Shown: positions 31,012 through 34,669 of the stretch, piece by piece
Layout: every line of letters starts with the position of its first letter
Numbering within the stretch: position 1 is the stretch's first letter
Source: CAYQQU01 sp964419545
GTDB taxonomy: Bacteria; Bacteroidota; Bacteroidia; Chitinophagales; Saprospiraceae
Direction: 5' to 3'
Assembly (NCBI GenBank): GCA_964419545.1
Contig: CAYQQU010000060.1
Span: forward strand, 1-34,669
Length of the DNA: 34,669 bases
Notes under the pieces: generated by a model
Databases searched by the model: none
What the model was told of the DNA's origin: nothing
The model's input: only the letters and a program-made list of their open reading frames with translations
Program-made: the position numbers and the translations under genes

Positions 31012-32523
31012 ATGAGCGCAAGAATCTATCAAATTGTAAGTTTAGTGTTGCTGATCGGCGGTAGTACGGTATGGATGAGCGCTCAGGATCGCCAACTTAC
31101 CGACAAGGATATCACCCGCCGGATCGATACCGAGCTCTTTCGCAATGCAGATGTTCCCGTTAACCAAATCGATGTTAATACCGAAAACGGCATTGTTACC
31201 CTAAACGGCACATTAGGTCATATTCTGGCTAAAGAGCGTGCGGAAAAAATTGTCGGCGCCGTAAAAGGCGTACGAGGCATCGTCAATATGCTGGTGGTCG
31301 TCCCACCGATGGTTTCCGATCAATATCTCCGGGAAGCCATTTTTGAGGCTTTGGCAGCCGATCCCGCCACCGATGCCTACGACGACATCGCCGTTTCGGC
31401 CGACGAAGGCGTAGTAACCCTTACCGGCAACGTGGAGTCGTGGCAGGAAAAGCAACTGGCCGGCTACGTCGCCAAGGGGGTGCGAGGCATCAAGGAATTG
31501 AATAACGAGATCAACGTGCAATACCAGGCCGATCGCCCGGATGTTGAGATCGCCCAGGAGATCAAACAGGCCGTAGAAAACGATATTCGCCTGTACGACA
31601 GGCTGGTAAGAGTCAGCGTAGAAGGTGGCGTTGTTGGCCTTTCCGGGACCGTGGGCAGCCTTACCGAAAAAAAGCTGGCTGAAAGCTATGCCTGGACGGC
31701 AGGTGTCACCAAAGTATCTACCAAAGGTTTGCACGTTAACGATTGGGCGAAAAACGAATATCTCCGCTCCGAACCTTATCCCGAACGCTCTGACGCCGAG
31801 AGCCGGGAAGCTGTAAAAGCTACGCTGGAAATGGATGCTCGGATTAAGTTTTTCGATCCGATCGTCGCCGTCAATAACGAAGTGGTTACGCTGAGCGGCG
31901 TGGTTTCCAGCCTGGCGGCCAAACGTGCGGCCGAACGGGATGCCGGCAATGTGATTGGTGTGGCCTACGTGCGCAATAACATCAAAGTGCGACCGAGTGC
32001 TATTCCCGAAGATAAAATATTGAAAAACCGCATTACCGGGGCCCTCAAAGCTGATCCCTACATCGAGCGCTACGAGCTGGAAGTGACCGCCTGGAACGGA
32101 AAGATCTACCTTACGGGAATCGTGGATAACTATTTTGAAAAAAGCCACGCTGAGGAAATCGTAGCTTCTCAGCAAGGCGTGGTGGATGTTGTCAATAAAA
32201 TTGAAGTCATCGATAATCGTTATTTCCCCACCATTCCGCCCTACCTGGCCGGTACTTCCGTACCCACCGGCGACGTGGAGACCCGCAACCGGCAGTCGAA
32301 CGACTGGATATCGGACGCTCAACTCAAAGAGAATATCGAAGAAGAACTCTGGTGGTCAATGCGGGTCAACCAGGACGAGATCACCGTGGACGTCGAACAA
32401 AGGGCGGTTACCCTCAGCGGCATCGTACCCGATCAGCGTGCAGCGGATATCGCTATCAGCAAGGCCTGGCAGGAAGGCGCCCTGATGGTGATCGACGAGC
32501 TGGAAATAGCGGAACCGAAATGA
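31012..32523 (+). CDS. Exported protein with six BON domains
   Basis: A 503-residue protein with a signal peptide ending at WMSAQ (residue 25). Six BON domains follow, each with a helix, a GxVTLxGxV strand and a helix ending in a GV(R)xVxN-like turn: starting near residues 30, 102, 181, 263, 340 and 435. Clear cores are NGIVTLNGTLG, EGVVTLTGNV, GGVVGLSGTVG, NEVVTLSGVVSS, GKIYLTGIVDN and RAVTLSGIVPD. BON proteins such as OsmY are linked to envelope stress and phospholipid binding; most have one to three domains, so six is high. A strong terminator separates it from ftsH. Confidence 0.9.
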   Translation: MSARIYQIVSLVLLIGGSTVWMSAQDRQLTDKDITRRIDTELFRNADVPVNQIDVNTENGIVTLNGTLGHILAKERAEKIVGAVKGVRGIVNMLVVVPPMVSDQYLREAIFEALAADPATDAYDDIAVSADEGVVTLTGNVESWQEKQLAGYVAKGVRGIKELNNEINVQYQADRPDVEIAQEIKQAVENDIRLYDRLVRVSVEGGVVGLSGTVGSLTEKKLAESYAWTAGVTKVSTKGLHVNDWAKNEYLRSEPYPERSDAESREAVKATLEMDARIKFFDPIVAVNNEVVTLSGVVSSLAAKRAAERDAGNVIGVAYVRNNIKVRPSAIPEDKILKNRITGALKADPYIERYELEVTAWNGKIYLTGIVDNYFEKSHAEEIVASQQGVVDVVNKIEVIDNRYFPTIPPYLAGTSVPTGDVETRNRQSNDWISDAQLKENIEEELWWSMRVNQDEITVDVEQRAVTLSGIVPDQRAADIAISKAWQEGALMVIDELEIAEPK

Positions 32524-32553
32524 CCCTAAACCAAAACTAAGATCAACTAATTC

Positions 32554-32600
32554 AGCCGGAAGACACCCGGGGGAAGCCCCCGGGCTCTATCCGGCTTTTT
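32554..32600 (+). terminator. Nested-hairpin terminator before ftsH
   Basis: An outer stem AGCCGGA / TCCGGCT encloses a strong inner stem CCCGGGGG / CCCCCGGG with loop AAG (32566-32584). Five T residues end it at 32600. It ends the BON gene transcript. Confidence 0.85.
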
Positions 32601-32617
32601 CATCAAAAAATACAACC

Positions 32618-34537
32618 GTGGCGAACCGCAAATCATCGCAAAATCCGCCTTCATCCGGCGGCGGCAAACAAACCGGCCGGAATTTCAACTGGCTCTGGAT
32701 ACTGATCCTTGCTATCTTGTTGGGGCAACTGCTCCTTACTCAGTTCGGTAATCGCCCTGCCGAAGAAATTACCTGGACGCAATTCAAGCGGCAAATGCTC
32801 GCCGACCAGGAGGTCGCAAAAATTACCGTCGTCAACAAGGAAAAAGCAGAGGTCTACATCAAAAAAAGCAAACTGGGACAAGGCGATTACGCCGAGATCG
32901 ACACCGCCGCGGCGGGTCCTCATTACGTCTTCAACATCGGGTCGCTGGAAAACTTCGAAACGACCGTTCAGGAAGCCCAGGATGAACTTCCCTCCGAAGA
33001 GAGACTGGATATTGCTTACGAGCAGCGCACCGACTGGTGGGGAAGCATTTTGTCGTGGGTCATCCCCATCGTCCTCTTCATCGGCCTGTGGCTGTTTATC
33101 ATCAACCGGGCCCGACCTTCCGGCATGGGCGGCGGCCGCGGCATCTTCGACTTCGGCAAAGCGGGCGATGCGCTGAAAGAGGAAAAAACGAACATCACTT
33201 TCAACGACGTGGCCGGAATGGAGGAGGTTAAACTGGAAGTGACCGAGATCGTCGACCTGCTGAAAAATCCGCAGAAATATACGCGCCTGGGCGCCAAGAT
33301 CCCGAAAGGCATCATCCTGATCGGTCCGCCCGGTACGGGTAAAACCCTGCTTGCCAAAGCAGTGGCCGGAGAGGCCGACGTGCCTTTCTTCTCCATGTCA
33401 GGCTCGGAATTCGTGGAAATGTTCGTCGGCGTGGGCGCCAGCCGGGTACGCGACCTGTTCAAGAAAGCCAAGCAAAGCGCTCCCAGCATCATCTTCATCG
33501 ACGAGATCGACGCCATCGGCCGCAGCCGCGGTCAGGCCCGCAGTTTTCAGCAAAACGACGAACGGGAAAATACCCTCAACCAGCTGCTGACGGAGATGGA
33601 CGGCTTCGGGACCAATACCGGCGTCATCGTGCTCGCCGCCACCAACAAAGGCGAGGTGCTGGACCGGGCGCTGCTCCGCCCCGGCCGCTTCGACCGGCAG
33701 ATCTATCTCGAACTGCCCAACCGCAACGAACGCCAGGCTATCTTCGAAGTACACCTCCAGCCGCTGCGCCTGGCCGATGACATCAACCCCGAAACCCTGG
33801 CCGGACAGACACCCGGCTTCTCCGGCGCGGATATCGCCAACGTCTGCAACGAAGCCGCCCTCATCGCCGCCCGGCGCGATGAAGACCGCATCGACATGAA
33901 AGCGTTTTTCGATGCGATGGACCGCGTGATCGCCGGGTTGGAAAAGAAGAGCAAAATCATCTCGGAGGAAGAACGAAAGGTGATCGCGTACCACGAAGCC
34001 GGCCATGCTACCGCCAGCTGGCACCTGCCGGAGGCGGACAACCTCATCAAAGTATCGATCGTGCCTCGTGGCAAATCGCTGGGCGCCGCCTGGTACCTGC
34101 CGCAGGAAAACCAGCTCTACACGCGAGAACAATTGGTGGACCGCCTCTGCTCCGCCTTGGGCGGACGGGCCTCCGAAGAAGTAGTCTTTGGTAAAGTAAC
34201 CTCCGGCGCGCTGGATGACCTCGAAAAAGTGACCAAGCAAGCCTACATGATGGTGGCTTACTACGGGCTGGACCAGGAATTCGGCAACCGCAGCTTTTAC
34301 GACAGCACGGGGCGCTATGAACAGTCGCTGCAAAAACCGTACAGCGAAGCTACCGCCAAGGTGATCGACGATCGCGTGGACGCACTCATCGAAGAAGCAT
34401 ACGAAAAGACGAAAACCCTGCTGCGCGAGCACCGCGAAGAACTGGATGAACTGGCGCATCGCCTCATGGAACACGAAACGGTGTTTAAAAAAGACCTCGA
34501 GGAGGTCTTCGGTAAGCGAGTAGCCCAGTCGGGTTAA
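32618..34537 (+). CDS. ftsH: ATP-dependent zinc metalloprotease FtsH
   Basis: A 639-residue membrane-anchored AAA+ protease that extracts and degrades membrane and misfolded proteins. The start is GTG at 32618, giving the usual short cytoplasmic leader. Membrane helices lie near 24-42 and 143-162 with the periplasmic FtsH-ext domain between. The AAA module has Walker A GPPGTGKT at 236-243, Walker B IIFIDEID at 291-298, the pore motif FVEMFVGVGASRVRD, and second-region-of-homology arginines in ALLRPGRFDR. The zinc site HEAGH is at 459-463. Length and motifs are complete. It has its own transcription unit after the nested terminator. Confidence 0.97.
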   Translation: MANRKSSQNPPSSGGGKQTGRNFNWLWILILAILLGQLLLTQFGNRPAEEITWTQFKRQMLADQEVAKITVVNKEKAEVYIKKSKLGQGDYAEIDTAAAGPHYVFNIGSLENFETTVQEAQDELPSEERLDIAYEQRTDWWGSILSWVIPIVLFIGLWLFIINRARPSGMGGGRGIFDFGKAGDALKEEKTNITFNDVAGMEEVKLEVTEIVDLLKNPQKYTRLGAKIPKGIILIGPPGTGKTLLAKAVAGEADVPFFSMSGSEFVEMFVGVGASRVRDLFKKAKQSAPSIIFIDEIDAIGRSRGQARSFQQNDERENTLNQLLTEMDGFGTNTGVIVLAATNKGEVLDRALLRPGRFDRQIYLELPNRNERQAIFEVHLQPLRLADDINPETLAGQTPGFSGADIANVCNEAALIAARRDEDRIDMKAFFDAMDRVIAGLEKKSKIISEEERKVIAYHEAGHATASWHLPEADNLIKVSIVPRGKSLGAAWYLPQENQLYTREQLVDRLCSALGGRASEEVVFGKVTSGALDDLEKVTKQAYMMVAYYGLDQEFGNRSFYDSTGRYEQSLQKPYSEATAKVIDDRVDALIEEAYEKTKTLLREHREELDELAHRLMEHETVFKKDLEEVFGKRVAQSG

Positions 34538-34669
34538 ACTCGTGCAGCATTTTAAAAAAGGAAATCGGGAACCTAAGTGGTGTGTAACAAAAATTTTTGC
34601 TGATCCTTTCTTGAGAGGAAACGCTTTTAATTACTGAAAATCAACTTTTTAAATTGAGCACTCAGCAAA

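Overview
The window looks like chromosome from a member of the Bacteroidota, most likely a Saprospiria-type (Lewinella or Haliscomenobacter-like) bacterium. The pointers are two secreted proteins with C-terminal type IX secretion (Por) sorting domains, a DUF1800/DUF1501 pair, an ECF sigma / FecR / TonB-dependent receptor cassette, a FISUMP-domain protein, many signal peptides ending in A-Q, and MITE-like dispersed repeats. No rRNA, phage, conjugation or CRISPR genes were seen.

The most interesting region is 1-5133: a complete diversity-generating retroelement (DGR) next to a tRNA-Ser gene. It has a DGR-type reverse transcriptase (457-1560, minus), an Avd accessory protein (1578-1919, plus, inverted relative to the RT), a template repeat TR (372-488) and a variable repeat VR (1975-2091). 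TR and VR are 117 bp each and align without gaps. They differ at 19 positions, and every one is an adenine in the TR sense strand, which is the signature of adenine-specific mutagenic retrohoming. VR is the last 39 codons before the final Leu of a 1054-residue protein built as TIR - nSTAND P-loop NTPase - helical linker - FGE-sulfatase/C-type-lectin fold. The natural reading is an NLR-like conflict or immune receptor whose ligand-binding tip is hypermutated by the DGR. Unusual points are the RT 3' end overlapping TR, the inverted avd with only 17 bp between divergent starts, and a tRNA gene just beyond the presumed 3' end of the DGR RNA.

Region 5134-6062 has no gene but holds two copies of a dispersed inverted-terminal-repeat element (family A) and a separate 152-bp inverted-repeat unit. 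Region 6063-12246 carries a GH130 lipoprotein, a secreted M48-like peptidase fused to a FISUMP domain, a flavin disulfide oxidoreductase, an exported protein of unknown function, and a small exported protein whose signal peptide is split in frame by a 162-bp mobile element (family B). Region 12309-18425 is a minus-strand group of exported proteins: DUF1800, DUF1501, a T9SS-sorted protein and a large T9SS-sorted glycoside-hydrolase-like protein. Region 18674-22972 is the ECF sigma / FecR / TonB-receptor cassette. A LuxR-type response regulator, repeat copies of families A and B, and a possible structured small RNA follow. Region 24560-30732 holds an outer-membrane barrel, an AraC-type sensor domain lacking its HTH, a secreted VOC protein, an APH-like kinase, an unknown exported protein, a baeRF (eRF1-like) protein and a TonB-C lipoprotein. 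The window ends with a six-BON-domain exported protein and ftsH.

All functions come from reading motifs by eye; no database search was run.
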